From Mytilinidion resinicola (Eukaryota > Ascomycota > Dothideomycetes > Mytilinidiales > Mytilinidiaceae): 64,000 bases of DNA. The stretch is taken from the NCBI RefSeq assembly GCF_010093595.1, contig NW_022985441.1:496132-560131 (forward strand), in the 5' to 3' direction. The notes under the pieces were generated by a model. The model did not search any database, was not told the DNA's origin, and saw nothing but the letters and a program-made list of their open reading frames with translations. The position numbers and the translations under genes are program-made. Shown here piece after piece: positions 1 to 13,773 of this stretch. Positions within the stretch are counted from its first letter, which is position 1, and each line of letters starts with the position of its first letter.

Positions 1-1244
1 TCGAGGCCCTCACTGTCCATCTCCTCCTCGCCGTCCGTGAGGATTGATATGTCTTCTTTGCTGGGAGACTCAAGCCCAACACTGAGTCCCAACCCCATCT
101 TCAACTCATCGATATTAACCGTATCGCCTCCACTCGCCATCCTCTTCCTCCACCCGTCCATCATCGTAATAGCCTCCCGCCACCTTGTCTCCATCTTTTC
201 CCACCCCTGCCTCAACCTCACAATCTCCTCCTCCCTCAACTCCACCTCGTCAATCGGCACGAAGTTCGGATTCGTGAGCAGGTTCTTCAGATTCTCCAAC
301 ACAAGATCCATATCCGCCGCCAGCGCCTCATAACTCGTCGGCAGCGCGCTGACCATCCCACCCGCCTCCACCTCCTCCTCCCTCAGCGTCTCCAGCCCCT
401 CACACCCATCCATCCCTTGCAGCTCCTTCAACGTCCCCAGCGTCCCCCGCACCAACCCGATCAAACTATCATTCTCGTCACTTAGCCCCTGGCTCAGCTG
501 CGTGAGGAACTCCGTAGTCTCCTGTCGTAATTCATACCCCGGATCTTCTAACCCCAGTCCACCCGTGAGCTCCTCTTCCCGCCCACTCCCCAGCTTCCCC
601 GTCGCCCCAGGTGTAATCGTGATGCTCGCGCCCACCAGGCCTGTCTTGTTCCCCCGCTGCTGCGCCGTGAGGTGCGTCTTCAGCCGCTGGATCTGCACGT
701 CGCGCTTGCGGACGTCGTTTGCGCACGCCGTCCGCACCTGCGCGACCGTTGTCTTTGAGCGCAACATTTCCTCGCGCAGGGAGCGGGCCGAGGACTCCGC
801 GGTGCGCAAAGCGGTACGGGCGGCGCGTTCCTGGGACTGCGAGAGGGAGAGCTGGCGCGCGAGGTCGTCGACGCGGGTTTGGAGTTTCTCGGCGCGGAGG
901 GCGTTGGTGGTCGATTCGGCGCGGATGGTCGAGATTGTGTGGGCGAGGGAAGAGTGGTGGGTTTGGTCGCGCTGGGGAGGGTCAGCGTCAGTGTGGACTT
1001 TCATGTGCAACAAACGTAGAGGTGTGGGTAGAATTCAATTAGATTGATATTGGCGAATACGTACGTCGCGTTTTAGAATCAAGTCGTGTACTAGGTTTAT
1101 GATCTGTGCCATTGCAACTTCTTTGCCGCCCTCGGTCTTCGAGGGGCGCGCGAACTCGATTGGTTTGCCATCGCGCAGCAGGCCGCGTGCGAGGAGGAGG
1201 TTGTTGATGTATGTGGATGCGGTTTTCAGGTTGAAGGCGTCCAT
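1..1244 (-). CDS. ADIP-family coiled-coil protein, 3' end cut by window
   Basis: Two exons are visible: 1065..1244 and 1..971, joined by a 93-nt intron with donor GTACGT and acceptor CCCCAG in phase 0; the frame stays open to the window edge, so the C-terminus is missing (383 residues seen). The N-terminus (MDAFNLKTASTYINNLLLAR, then GLLRDGKPIEFARP) matches my recollection of the fungal Afadin/alpha-actinin-binding (ADIP) family, which includes NIMA-interacting proteins of Aspergillus. From about residue 40 on it is charged, heptad-rich coiled coil (RAEKLQTRVDDLARQLSLSQ). I start at M1244 rather than the in-frame M1268, because the family motif begins there. Family members are linked to centrosome or spindle-pole and cell-junction scaffolding; that role is inference here. 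The long open frame on the opposite strand (502-1047) is a shadow of this exon. Confidence 0.8.
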
Positions 1245-1268
1245 GGTTGACCGAGTTTGGTCCACCAC

Positions 1269-1954
1269 TGGACAGATCAGTGGGTGGGTTGTCGAGCGGA
1301 GAAGGAATGGGAATTGGTGATGTTGGTGATTTCCCCCGTTGTTTACTTAAAGCCTATTTTGGGACTAGCGCAGATTTTGCAGAGCCATCACGTGTCAGAT
1401 CTCATCCCGCAATTTCACCACCCAAATGGGAGGTCAGTCTACAACGTGCATTTCTTTACATCTTTTGGTACATTCTTTAGCCCTTTGAAGGTACTTCAGA
1501 CGCTACCAGGAATGTGTCAAATACTGCGTTTCTACGTGCTTCGATTTGGACCATCGAGCTTTTGACATCATGCGGTGTAGTTTTGAGACCTTTCAAGACA
1601 CTTTAGACGGCACCATCGACCTGCCTAGGTACTATTTGTGGAAGAAGGGGGGAGGGAGAAGGTGGGGAGGGGGGCTGGGTTTCCTATATGTTAATGCTGT
1701 AGGGATAATGTGACTGAGGAGAGGCATATGACTGCTTAGCGACCTGTGACATATGAGGCCCCGTCTGCAGAAGAAGGAGATGAGAGTTAATGCTCCGTTG
1801 AAGCATTAAGTAGCAGTATATTCTAACTCCGTCTGAGGTGGTGGCCTAGAGAGCTATCAGGCATGTCAAAACTAACATTTCTCAACTCTTGATAACGTAC
1901 CAGGGGACCTCAAGCGGTGCCAAGCAAGTGTACAGAAGCCCAGCCCGGCCCTCG
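1269..1954. other. intergenic, no gene seen
   Basis: About 690 bp between the ADIP-like gene (5' end) and the 3' end of the 2EXR-like gene. It holds only short chance frames. It includes a purine-rich run near 1640-1670 and a weak inverted similarity around 1835-1910 that I did not accept as an element. The promoter of the ADIP-like gene should lie in the part next to 1269. Confidence 0.6.
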
Positions 1955-3108
1955 TCAGCACCACCACCCAGTATATCCCAAAAATAAATCCACCATGCCC
2001 AAAAAGTCCGCCCCCCTCAACCTCCCCTCCCTCCTCTTCCGCCAAAGCGGTTCCACCAACCCCTGCAAATGCGCCCTCGCCCTCTCCCCAGCCGCTGCAC
2101 TCCCATCGCACCGCACCACCTCCACCTCGCCCCCCTCGTACCGCTCGCTCAAGTCAATCCGAAACGTCGCATCCCCATCCACGCAGAGATACTCGACCCC
2201 CGCGCTCGCCGCAGTCGAGAACACCGCCGTCCCGCTTCCGCTCCCCGCCCCTCCCGCCGTCCCTACAACCGGCCGAAACATCCTGCCCCTCACGCTGATT
2301 TGCAAGAGCCGCAGCTCGCCTGCGTTGTCGCCCAGATCCCGGATCCACGCCCGGAAGGCGTCGTACATGATCTTGAACTCCAGCTTGATGAGCCACGTGT
2401 TGTACCCGTAGAACAGCGCGAGCGACTCCTGGCGGATCTGGCGGCAGACGGCGGCGAGGGGGTGCTGCTTGCGGCCGGCGAAGGTGGAAAGACAGTAGAT
2501 TAGGGGTCGGGAGGAGATGAGGGTGTCGGGGAGGTAGCGGTAGATTTGGGCGCGGAGTTCGGGGGGCAGCGAAAGGAGGTGAGGTGGGTTTGGCGGTGGT
2601 GCTGCTGCTAGAAGCGGGAGGGCATCGCTGTAGGGTTCCAGTTCGAGCGGTTCGGTCTGGGAGAGGTTGAGGTGGTGCTGGAGTCGGTCGTGGGATTCGA
2701 GACGGAGAGGGGGAGGGGATATCACGTCCCCGTCGTCGCTGTAGCCGCTGTCAATGTCATCGTCTGCGTCCCGCTCCAGTGCCAGCCTCGTGATCTTGGT
2801 GGGTAGGGATTGTGTGTCGTTCGCGTTAGGGGAGGGCAGCTGGGTTGCGTCTCGCTTTGGGGGCCTGCGGTCTTGTCCTGTGAAATGTCAGCCTAATTCC
2901 TCCCTTCAATGCCATCTGCCCTAGATCTAGACTCACCAAAGTCCACTCCCACCCCCGGGTTCTCGCACAGGTTACACGCCGTCTCAACTGGCTGTAGCGC
3001 TATCGTTTTGGGAGACCGCACCGCGGCTGAGGCGTTCGTGACTGCGGTTCCGTCGAGCACCGTGCTGCTGGTGAAGGAGTACCGGCGCTGGAGTTGGACG
3101 GTCGTCAT
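1955..3108 (-). CDS. 2EXR/F-box-like fungal protein
   Basis: Spliced from 2937..3108 and 1955..2877; the 59-nt intron has donor GTGAGT and acceptor CACAG in phase 1, and the joined frame gives 364 residues. The first exon is polar; residues up to about 110 are disordered and acidic (DADDDIDSGYSDDGD). The recognisable part starts with LPPELRAQIYRYLPDTLI, the short helical F-box-like/2EXR motif common in Pezizomycotina, followed by VCRQIRQESLALFYGYNTW, the usual second half of that domain. Proteins of this type are a large lineage-expanded group; a ubiquitin-ligase adaptor role is possible but unproven. An in-frame ATG at 3138 would add ten residues; I prefer 3108 (MTTVQLQRR) only weakly. A frame beginning at the GTG at 2725 is just the 3' exon read alone. 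Confidence 0.75.
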
Positions 3109-3138
3109 CCGGGCGTTGGAAGAGACGAGAGGTTGCAA

Positions 3139-4018
3139 ATATTTTCGGGAGAAGATAGACTTGTAGGCAGATGCGTTGGCAGCCTCAGGCAGGGCGACGC
3201 GCCGTCGTAATAGGCGGGGCGGATGGTGTGGTTAAGCGGGGGCCAGCGATGCCGTATCCTCACGATAGCAGGAGCGTAGAATCGGAGCGAGGGGTGAGGC
3301 CAGTGGTGGTGGTGGTGTAAACTGTATATACTCGTCTGGGTTCAGCAGGAGAGCAAGGTGTCTTTGTGCGGACCGTGGAAAAGGAGTGGGCAAATTTGGA
3401 CACTGGGGTGACAGCGTTTCACGTTGCCAAGAAGAAGTGCATGATTCGAAGCGCAGCAGAGATAGGGAGCGTGGCTGAGCAGACACGGCGAAAGGGCCTT
3501 ATCGTGCCTCGATTCTGTTTCATTCCACGCCGACTGCAGCGCATCGTTTCGAACCGTTTTCATTAGCAGGACCAGGCTCCTCTCTATGCTAGACTGTTCC
3601 TGACAATCTAGACCCCTACTTGTGCACCTCAACCCCCCCACTTTAAACCCCCGTTTGTCGATCTTCATGCTTCCGTTGCCGTCCGTGCTAGGCACTCGTA
3701 CCACTGCATCGTCACTTTCCGATCTCATACAAGGGGGACAATTATAACGGGATAGACGGTCGCATCCGTAGGAATCAGCGCCGTGTATTCAATCAATTTC
3801 ATCATATCATCCTACTCGAATCCGTGGTCTAAATGAATGTAACAAGGAAAGAGAATGAACCTCATAACCGCACAATTTCTGTTGAAGAAATATCTCCGTC
3901 CCCTCCAAAGAGCCAAAAGAAGAACATCCGTCTGAATCACACCATGAGTCCCTCACCTGTTGAATGGTGTTCGACCCTTCCTCAATCCCCCTCCCGTATC
4001 TGCGCATTCGTTCGATCC
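3139..4018. other. intergenic, no gene seen
   Basis: Roughly 880 bp. Frames here (for example 3342-3728 minus) are short, without recognisable motifs or credible splice partners. It should carry the promoter of the 2EXR-like gene and the 3' end of the GNAT gene. Confidence 0.6.
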
Positions 4019-5037
4019 TCAATTTCCTACCGGCTCCCTAACCATAATATCCAGCTCGACGTTCTTCTCTGCCCTCTGCAGGTGAATCCTGCGTCTCTCC
4101 TCAAATCCCAGCTTCCGATAGATCGCCGGATTCACGGGGTTGCTGCTCTCCAAGTAGCACGGCAGCCCATCACGATCCGCGTCCTTGGTCACGTGCTCCA
4201 CCAACTTGCGGGCATATCCTTTGCCGCGCGCGCTGGGGCGGGTGCCAAGGTAGACAAGATACCAGGACGTATCGTCGCGGTCACCGAGGACGCCGGCCTT
4301 GGTATCGTGGAGGAGGGGGAGGAACTCGTTGAAGAAGCGCTTTTTGCCTTCAGCAGAGAGTCTGTAATTCAGGCGCCACATGCCGCTACGGAGAATGGTC
4401 ATGAAGTCGTCCATGTTTTTGCCGGGGGGCATCCTGTGGGCCATGTCAGCTTACTTCATCTAGGAAAGTCCTTACATGAGATGACCATAGCATGATGCAT
4501 CGCTACCGCGTGGGAGTATGTAAATTGAAGGGAAATCAGAACCTGGACCTACCAGAGCGCAACGGCACCATAGCCCTCGCCTACCGTAGTCACGAGTCCC
4601 TTGAGACAATGCGCGTAAGTCACGTACTCGAGAATGTCAACATGGAGCTGCCATTTGTCCGCCTCGGACCAATGCTCGCGGTCTGGGACGTCAATGAAGT
4701 AGCGCGCGACATCGTCTTCAGCAAAGGCATCAGCCAGGCACGCAGCCGCCTCCTTGTACTCCTCAGGCTTGACAATGCGAATATCGTTGTCGCCCGCCGC
4801 CGCCGGGACAGCAGTAGCGTGAGTCTGAGCGTGAGTATGGGAAGCAGCCGCATGACCCTTCTGCTGCACAATTCTGAAAGTGACGGGAACATTCCCCTCA
4901 TGATTTGGCCCCTGCCCCTTCGCGGGTACAGGAACAGCATTTGGATTATTACCGCTCATGGCTGGTTTCTGATGCTGTTGATGGGAATTCTGATGCCCGA
5001 CGATGGTGATGCCAGCAGCTGCAATTGTTTTATCCAT
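4019..5037 (-). CDS. GNAT-family N-acetyltransferase
   Basis: Two exons, 4553..5037 and 4434-adjacent 4019..4433, give 299 residues. The 119-nt intron runs from GTAGGT (4552) to CACAG (4434) and restores a codon for Trp, so that GAVALW runs directly into MPPGKNMDD, a junction usual in this fungal acetyltransferase group. Residues 1-80 are low-complexity (Gln, His, Ala) and probably disordered. The acetyl-CoA site is visible in the second exon: LVYLGTRPSARGKGYARKLV matches GNAT motif A (R/Q-x-x-G-x-G/A), followed by CYLESSNPVNPAIYRKLGF, motif B. The substrate is unknown; relatives include small-molecule and aminoglycoside-like acetyltransferases. There is a second possible donor/acceptor pair inside the intron (exon 4486-4516), but using it would insert about nine residues into a conserved stretch, so I reject it. 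Confidence 0.85.
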
Positions 5038-6992
5038 GATTGCGGCCTGCTTCTTTTGTGATGCGCTCTACTAGTGTTCTGGTGTGCTCTGCCGCTGCGT
5101 TTAAGAATTGGGAGAGTCGTATATCGAGCCAGCGTGATTGATGGCGACGGACACACGGCACAAGCGCCAACCAACGTTCTTCACAAACGTCACTTGAGCG
5201 AAAGCTGCGGATTTCACAAGCGAGGCAACCTGCGATGCTCAGTTCAATTCACGCGTCTGGTTTCTTCTGGTACAGTTAGTCTTGACGATGAAGCAGGAAA
5301 AAGTGGTAAGGCGTCCACTGTCCCAAGAGCCAGAGTAGTATGAACTGCCAGGCTAGTTGGTAGTAGTAGATAGGCAATAGTATACCTTTATCAATCGAAA
5401 GGACTAAGAGCATGCAAGAGACTGGCTTAATGGTTCGGTTTCGCAGGTCTGGTATTATCCCCAGTATGGACTTTAGACAACTGCGATCTCGAGACGGTTT
5501 CGACCCGAGAAGGAAATCGCAATGATGTGAAGGCTTGACGTATATCAACCGACATCAATGGGTGGGCTGACAAGTGGGCGGCCGTGAATGGCAGACGGGG
5601 GACACGAAGTAGGGCGATCTATGCGGCTCGTTCGGAATGCAGAGGAGACAAGCAGAGCAGGAGGATGCTGGAGGCTTTATTGAGGAGCTCAACTTCGGCG
5701 TAGGGTGACCACAGGCCGGGCTTTGTTTGGCTCCGTGCGTCTGCTACTTCTTGCTTTTTCGTGCCTCCTGGATCGTCACAAGACCCTAGCCGATAGCAAA
5801 GCGTCCTCTGACTTGGCAGTGAGGTGCGGAGGCAGCGGAGAGGGGTCTGGCAGGCAAGGACGGCTGCAGCGGGGTTTCCGTGCGTCGTGGGGGTGGGATG
5901 GGATTGGACGTGACGGGCAGCGAAGTGATGACGACGAAGGTTCCGCAGCGTGAGACTGGTGGGTTTGCAGGACGGTACAGAAATGGGGGAGGTGGCTCTG
6001 ATATAAGTGCCTGTCCTTGCAACGGCCACTACGCTTCTCGCGCCAAAGGTGGAGGCCATCCATGCAAACCTCCCGCCAGGACCTACCTTGATCAGGATCA
6101 GCTTAAGGGCTCTCGTTGCCACCAGTGTCCGTCACTAGCAGCTCTCAGCTTGCTCATCCAGCGGGCCACCGTGCTGGCTTCACTTCGGCAGGGCGAGTTA
6201 TTGAAGCGCCGGCGAGACGGAGCTGGCTCCAGCAATGCATGCGTCGCCATGAGTGGGAGGTTGCATCTCGTGTTGCAGGAGAGCGCTTGGCCAGTCGTCT
6301 GAGTTCCAGGAGGCTCGTCGGTGCCCGCCTCGCCCGAAGTGTTGAAGTGTGGGGTGCGTCACGTGCATCGGAAGGACCTCCTGTGAATAGACAAAGCCGG
6401 ACAACCGAGCACAGGGTTCTTCGGCGCGCCACGTTCACCATGACCCTGGAAGTGGAGAGGGACCTTCTTTCGAAGCCGTAGAATCTAGAGATGACAGGCC
6501 TGGCAGATCTGCCGGCAAGGATATTTCACCCGTCTGCGTCGCCAGTTCACGGCTGTTCGCATACGCTGGCTCGCAGGGCGGAACTGTTCATCGGGAGGTG
6601 CAGCTCGCTGATCAGAACCCACGCAGTTGGTCACGAAAAGGCATACCGATAGCCTGCATGCATGGTGATAAAGCCAAGGGTAGGTCCATGACTAGCACGC
6701 TACGCCTTGCAGCCTTTGTACAGATCGCGGCCGTCTGATTGATGGAGGCATGAAACTGAGAAACCATGTCATTCAATCGCTATCCATTGCTGTGGCAGGC
6801 TTGCACGACTTGTGTCGGCATTACCCATTTCCATCAGTTATAGCTATCGTCTGCATGAGGGATGTTGTCATGCAGGCCGTCCCGAAGGATTCCGTGCCAC
6901 CTGCTCCGTCGTTGCCGCGCCTTATCCACAGGAATCAATTCCGCTGCCGAGTAACCCTACACAGCCGAAGTGCACTGTCTGTTTATCCACTT
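5038..6992. other. long intergenic region, no gene seen
   Basis: Nearly 2 kb. Several frames of 80-167 codons occur (5619-6122 minus; 5880-6302 and 6116-6481 plus), but their translations are Arg/Ser/Pro-rich without motifs, and no phase-consistent splicing joins them. I regard them as chance frames in GC-rich DNA. It contains the GNAT promoter (right of 5037) and the idi1 3' flank. Confidence 0.55.
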
Positions 6993-8829
<1,837 letters not shown>

Positions 8830-8830
<1 letters not shown>

Positions 8831-9165
8831 AAGTAGTCTTAAGACGGGGCTACTATGCAGACAGTCGCGTCCTTAAAACGGCGTGTTCTCAAGACGGCAT
8901 GTTATTAAGACGGCATGTTTTTAAGACAGGCATGGCCTTAAGACGGTGGCATCTTAAAACGAGGACGTTCCTAAGACAGCACGTTCGTAAGACGGCATGT
9001 TCTCAAGATGGCCATGGTCTTAAGAAGGCCATGGCCTTACAATAACTAGCTATAGTTTTAAACTAGTAGCATCTTAAGACAAGGATATTCCCTATACAGT
9101 TACACTCTCAAGATAGACCCGCCTTAAATAGTTATATTTTCAAGATAAACATGCTCACAAGTTGG
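8830..9165. repeat. degenerate minisatellite, about 16-bp unit
   Basis: A tandem array with approximate unit CATGTTCTTAAGACGG; around 15-20 units can be followed by eye. The best-preserved copies lie near 8880-8940 and 8990-9040 (for example CATGTTCTCAAGACGG, CATGTTATTAAGACGG, CATGTTTTTAAGACAGG). Spacing drifts between 15 and 19 bp. Copies decay to the right, where AAGACGG becomes AAGATA and similar A/T-rich variants. It lies between idi1 and a HET-domain gene and has no coding frame through it. Unequal spacing and absence of distinct spacers rule out a CRISPR array. Confidence 0.75.
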
Positions 9166-9570
9166 TGACATACTGTCACGATAATGCTACAAGCAGGGGT
9201 TCAGGGGTGAGGGAATTGCAGGACGCGAGGCGGAAACGAGGCAGTTTTTGTCTTGAACATTTTTTGAAAGTTGAAATCATTGTTGATTTTGAATCGTGTG
9301 AGGGGCTCAGATACGATATCGAAGCACTCTTGCGCACATTTTGAGGGATAAGATTCCAGCACCTGATTCATGGTGTCGGGGGTTCAGGGTACAGAATTGG
9401 AGTGTAAATTACTCTCAAGGAAAAGGGATGATAAGACCGTGAAATACACGTTAAAGCTACCCTGCCGGTTACAGTGTTCGACACGTTTCTGGCTTGCTCC
9501 TCCCAAGACTTGCCCCGACCAGATCAAATATGTCAAATGTTGTAGAGTGGAGGAGGAGATAAAGTTCAAT
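9166..9570. other. intergenic, no gene seen
   Basis: 3' flank of the HET gene; two short plus-strand frames here (9162-9344, 9370-9639) have no recognisable content and the second overlaps the HET coding region antisense. Confidence 0.5.
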
Positions 9571-11979
9571 CTAGATGATCTTTATGGTAGACATCTGGCC
9601 TCCCCCAAACTTTGCCGGCGCGAGGTCCAGACGCCCTGAACCAATACGCCTGTATTCATCTGGCTGATTTCCTATCTGTTCCAAGAGGAGACAATAGTGG
9701 TGATCAGTGCGCTCAACGCAGATTCCTAGACACCAAAAGACCCGCTCAACAGGAGGAGGTTTTCGATCGAACACCGCCCAACTGTGACTATATGTGGCTG
9801 CAATCGTTTGGTCCGCTGGGAGCAGAACATAGCAAATAATATCCTGTAACCGCCAATCATTTGGCTCTGGATTGTACGTCACTGGCTCAAGAAAGCCCCG
9901 AACAACCATGTGGGCTGAAGGTCGTAAAGGAGAACTGAACGCCTGACTGGTCCACTCTGCCTCCACGTGAAGGATATCCGCTGCTGGCTGGAACCCGGCC
10001 CATTGCTTGAAACTGTAGTACTCCACTTCGCCATTAAGAGCTGCCCAGGACCAGCTGGGCGCTCTCCATTGGGCCGGAGATGTGTGAGGGGCATCAAACG
10101 CGACCCAGAGTAGTTCAAGGTGAAGAGTCGATCTCCAGGAACCGGCGCAAAACGCCTCTCCAAGTCGCTGCTTCATCAGAGACGCAACGCCCGCGAGTGC
10201 AGGGAAGACGTCCATCTCCTTGGTGAGCTGCTTCTGCGAGAACTGCATCACCAGCTGCAGCCACCGACCAAGGAGTGACGCATCCCACGAGAAAGCGGGA
10301 TGGCCGCGGTGAGGTTCCGGGCCAAAGAACTCGAGAATTCGGAGGTTCTGGGTAAGGCGGTCGTGGATGTGGTCAGGAATGATGCGGTTATATTCACCGC
10401 CCTCGGAGCGGAACACGGTTTGGCATTCCCAGAAGAGCTGGTCGGAGGCGAAGTGGATCAAACGGCGAGAGAGCATGCGTTCCTGGACTACCCAGCCGCG
10501 GCTATTTAGGGGGGACTTCCGCAGAGGGTCGACCACGTATATTCCTACAAAACAGGCACGAAATGTGGCAGTTTCAATCGCTTCTCCACCACTGCCACTC
10601 AGCTGAAGGCTCTCAAAGTGAGCGGACGTCGCCTGACTGGTGTCCGTATCCGATAGTGCGCGTGGTGTGTATCGAATTTCAATCGCATGATCTGGTCCCC
10701 GGTCGAAGAAGCACCCCTTTGATCCATCTGGCGAAGCTGTGGCGGCAATCGTGAGACAAGAGTTTTGATATATTTGAGCCATCTTAGCTGATTCAATCTG
10801 CCAGTCTCGTGAGTCGTCTTGAATGATACATATTGAGTCTATCCAGATATACTGATAACCTAGTTTTCGGGTTACGGTAATCGCATCTCGAAACGTTTTA
10901 GGTAGGTCCTCCAGGTCGAAACCGGCTTCTCTGGCAGCGAATGTCTCTTTTACGGTTATGAAAGGCTGAGTCTTGCCCCAGCAATGGCTTGGGATAAGTC
11001 AGCTTGGTCAGAGAAAGAGACGTAGGACTGACCTGAGAGTAAGGTATTTCTCAATCTCGCCGTCTTCAGCAACATAGAGTCTGGGCCGTTGCTCGTCCAC
11101 CTTCACCACCCGCGAAGGCAACTTCGGGCCCTTGGACGGCGGAGCTTCCTCTGGCTCTGCTTGATGGTTTGTATAGTCAGATGAAAGTGCGACATCTGTG
11201 AACTGTAGGTTGCATCCAGGATGGTTGGTTCGGCACTCATACTCCCAGTCACGCAGTAGATCAAGACTTTTTTCAGAGCCAGAGTTCTGCTCGACGGATC
11301 GTCCAGCAATGATATTAGACCGAGCAGATTCATCGTCTGTGAAGTGCCTGGATCAGTGACCGACAGGTATGCGGACATAAAAGGTCGTCAAGATCTTAGA
11401 TTCCTAGATTCTCTTTCGTGTATGAGAGACTTCAGATAACAGGAAGACTTGCGAAACCACGAGCAGGATATGAGGGTTCATTGGTGGTCCTTCACAGGCT
11501 TTTGAAAGAATTGGACATTATTCGAACCTTCTCAAGGAAGAAATGGACTTGGACGACAAGTTAGAGAATAGAAAAAAATCCCGATATCTATGAAAACCTC
11601 TTCACTAATCGAAAGTGCCCGTACCTGGCTGTGTATACAAGCACAATGAGCAGGACCACTGATCGTTGCGGCCATCCGCGCCGCAGTACACCTGGAGGCC
11701 TGTCAATTCTCTCCAGAAGGGATTTTGCTGATAATGTAAGAGCCCTTCCGCTGTCCGCCCGACAAATTGAACTACGGTCGGATATCCATCATTGGAATCT
11801 TCCAACATATATTGGAGTTCACCGGTGTGTTCGAACTCGCCGATGATGAGCGCGCAGAGCTGACACCCATCATCGGCGGACTTCTGGAGCGCCTGGATGC
11901 TCGGAGCGTGGTTGTAATGGTCATCTGCAAATGGCCCCCCGAGAAGTTTGGTGAAGCCCGTGCAGTATTCGCAAGACAT
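9571..11979 (-). CDS. HET-domain (heterokaryon incompatibility) protein
   Basis: Three exons (11625..11979, 11033..11336, 9571..10987) give 691 residues. The first intron is long (288 nt, GTACGG to TTCACAG), the second very short (45 nt, GTCAGT to CCCAAG). Splicing the second creates TLSHCWGK, the opening signature of the HET domain; LPKTFRDAI, YQYIWIDSICIIQDD, KMAQIYQNSCLTIAA and the later SRGWVVQERMLSRRLIHF complete it (about residues 217-400). The N-terminal exon has the C-x2-C..LC pattern typical of these proteins (CEYC..GCQLCALI). The C-terminal half contains W-rich motifs (APSWSWAALNG) usual in this group. HET proteins mediate non-self recognition and programmed cell death after hyphal fusion; this one's partner is unknown. 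A small exon inside the long first intron cannot be excluded. Confidence 0.88.
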
Positions 11980-12744
11980 GCCGATCTATTGATGAAGGAA
12001 GGTGAGTTGGTTGGGGCGGGAAGGATTGGAGGTCCACTTGCGTCTCACCTCCACGCCTCGACCCCTCTTCACTTCTTCAGCCCAACAAGCTCACTACTCA
12101 ACACCAAACATGGATACAAAGGGTTTCAATATGGTCAAACTCAGTCCTTTCAGGTTCCTCGATCCGACAGGTCGTCTACGCAACTCTCTACGTATCAAGA
12201 ATGGGTGGGAGATAGCATGGCTACGCAGCCTAGCGGTTATACAGCTTCCGGAGGAGGGAACTATGAAGTAGCAGCGTTCCTTAGGATTAGCTCCTTAACT
12301 TGTTCTTCTTGTACGGTAGCTACATAGGCCTCACGGCTGTCCAATCAAGCATCACTACTTCTGCCCCTTTCAATATTGGCCACTCGTGGCGCTACTCTTG
12401 CATGAATAATAAAGCAGCGTAGATTACGGAATAGCCTTAAGCTGTTTTCCATTGAGGATAAGTTTACTCGAGAATTATGGCCCTAAAACTGGAACCTGGC
12501 AGGCCTACGGGCCCGGAAACGGGCCTTCCAAGGCAGGGTGAGGACCCCAGTCTTAGCATGAGCAGCTCAGTTCCCCGAACGGGAAAGGAAACTGCTTGGG
12601 TGTATATTGGGATATCAAACTACCTGTTACTTATCCTAGAGAGAGAGGAGACGCTCTCTCTTAATACACGAGGTCTTTCTCCCATATCAAGAATCCCCCA
12701 TTGTCCTCCTCCTTCCCATAATCCCAACGGCGGTCCTGCAAGAA
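11980..12744. other. intergenic between divergent HET and hydrolase genes
   Basis: About 765 bp serving as upstream region for both flanking genes. It holds no gene I can support; the frame at 11767-12327 plus overlaps the HET first exon antisense. Confidence 0.6.
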
Positions 12745-13773
12745 ATGGCTTCATCACGTTTTATGCTGCGACTAAGAGCCCTCCTCATCCGCCCGCTCAT
12801 CGTCATTCTCTCCTTCTTCGAACGCCGGCTCTCATCCGCCGGACAATTCGCCGCCGCAAAGCCCAAGTTCACCCTCTCCATCCCCTCCACCATCGCCCAA
12901 ACCCCGCATAAAATCCCCCTCCTTTTCTACGGCCCAAAGACATTCAGCCCCAGAAACCCAGCCAGCCCTTCCCCCCAATCAGCCGGCTTCCCCGTCGTCA
13001 TCAACTTCCACGGCGGCGGCTTCACCATCGGCGCCCCCAACAACGACGCGCGCTGGGCCACCGCCGCCGGCGCCGCCGGCGCAGTCCTCATCGGCGTCAA
13101 GTACCGTCTCGCGCCCGAACACCCGCACCCCGCCGGCATCGAAGACGGCGTCGACGCGATCCTATGGGTGCGCGCCCACGGTGCCGCCCACGGGCTGGAC
13201 GCGTCCAGGATCGTGCTCAGCGGCTCGAGCGCAGGCGGCAACCTGTCGCTGACCGTCGCGCTGCGGCTGTTCGACGAGCTCAGAAAGAAGGGGGAGACCG
13301 TGTCGAGTGCTGCCGCGGCGCTCGCGGGCATCGTCGCCTTCTACCCCAGCACGAACTACGCGCAGACGCGCGCCGAGCGCCGCCGCTCCAACACGTCGCG
13401 CACGCGGCCGGCGAAGCAGACGATTCCAGACAGCTTGTTTCGGTTGTTTGATGAGTCGTATCTGTATCCGCACGAAAAATTGGATCTGACGTCGCCGTTT
13501 CTGTCGCCGGGGCTGGCGCCGGCGCAGACGCTGCGGGATGCGTTGCCGGCGCGGGTTGCGATATTCACGTGTGAGTGGGATCAGCTGTACGCCGAGGGGG
13601 AAGCGTTTCGCAAGCGGCTCGTTGAGCTCGGGAAGCAGGTTGGGGGGAGGATGATCGAAGGGGTGGATCATGGGTGGGATAAGGCGCCGACGTTTATGCG
13701 CCAGGATACGAAAAAGGACGCGATGTATGCTGAAGCTGCCGCGCAGTTGCTGGAGATGTTTGGGGACGGGTAG
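12745..13773 (+). CDS. alpha/beta hydrolase, HSL family (fold-3)
   Basis: Single exon, 342 residues, complete. The oxyanion-hole motif HGGG (residues 89-92, in NFHGGGFTIG) and the nucleophile elbow GSSAG (160-164, Ser162) define the hormone-sensitive-lipase-type alpha/beta hydrolases. Asp279 (CEWDQL) and His309 (VDHGWD) are in the expected places for the rest of the triad. KYRLAPEHPHPAGIEDG is the usual cap/core junction motif. A hydrophobic stretch at residues 11-25 could anchor the protein to membrane or act as a signal. Substrate unknown: ester, lactone or acyl substrates are all possible. Third-position GC is very high in 12,760-13,600, which creates long antisense shadow frames. Confidence 0.92.
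   Translation: MASSRFMLRLRALLIRPLIVILSFFERRLSSAGQFAAAKPKFTLSIPSTIAQTPHKIPLLFYGPKTFSPRNPASPSPQSAGFPVVINFHGGGFTIGAPNNDARWATAAGAAGAVLIGVKYRLAPEHPHPAGIEDGVDAILWVRAHGAAHGLDASRIVLSGSSAGGNLSLTVALRLFDELRKKGETVSSAAAALAGIVAFYPSTNYAQTRAERRRSNTSRTRPAKQTIPDSLFRLFDESYLYPHEKLDLTSPFLSPGLAPAQTLRDALPARVAIFTCEWDQLYAEGEAFRKRLVELGKQVGGRMIEGVDHGWDKAPTFMRQDTKKDAMYAEAAAQLLEMFGDG

Noticed and set aside
502..1047. 181-codon plus-strand frame
   Set aside because: Antisense of the ADIP-like exon 2; Arg/Ser-rich translation with no motif.
1835..1910. Weak inverted similarity near 1835-1910, also resembling 8462-8490 (GATAACGTAC..AGG..ACCTCA)
   Set aside because: Too few matching bases and too many gaps to claim a repeat family or TIRs by eye.
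4486..4516. Possible extra small exon inside the GNAT intron
   Set aside because: Splice signals exist, but it would insert about nine residues and replace the conserved Trp in AVALW-MPPGKN; the single-intron model fits the family better.
5619..6122. 167-codon minus frame between GNAT and idi1
   Set aside because: Low-information translation, overlapping open frames in other phases, no splice-consistent extension.
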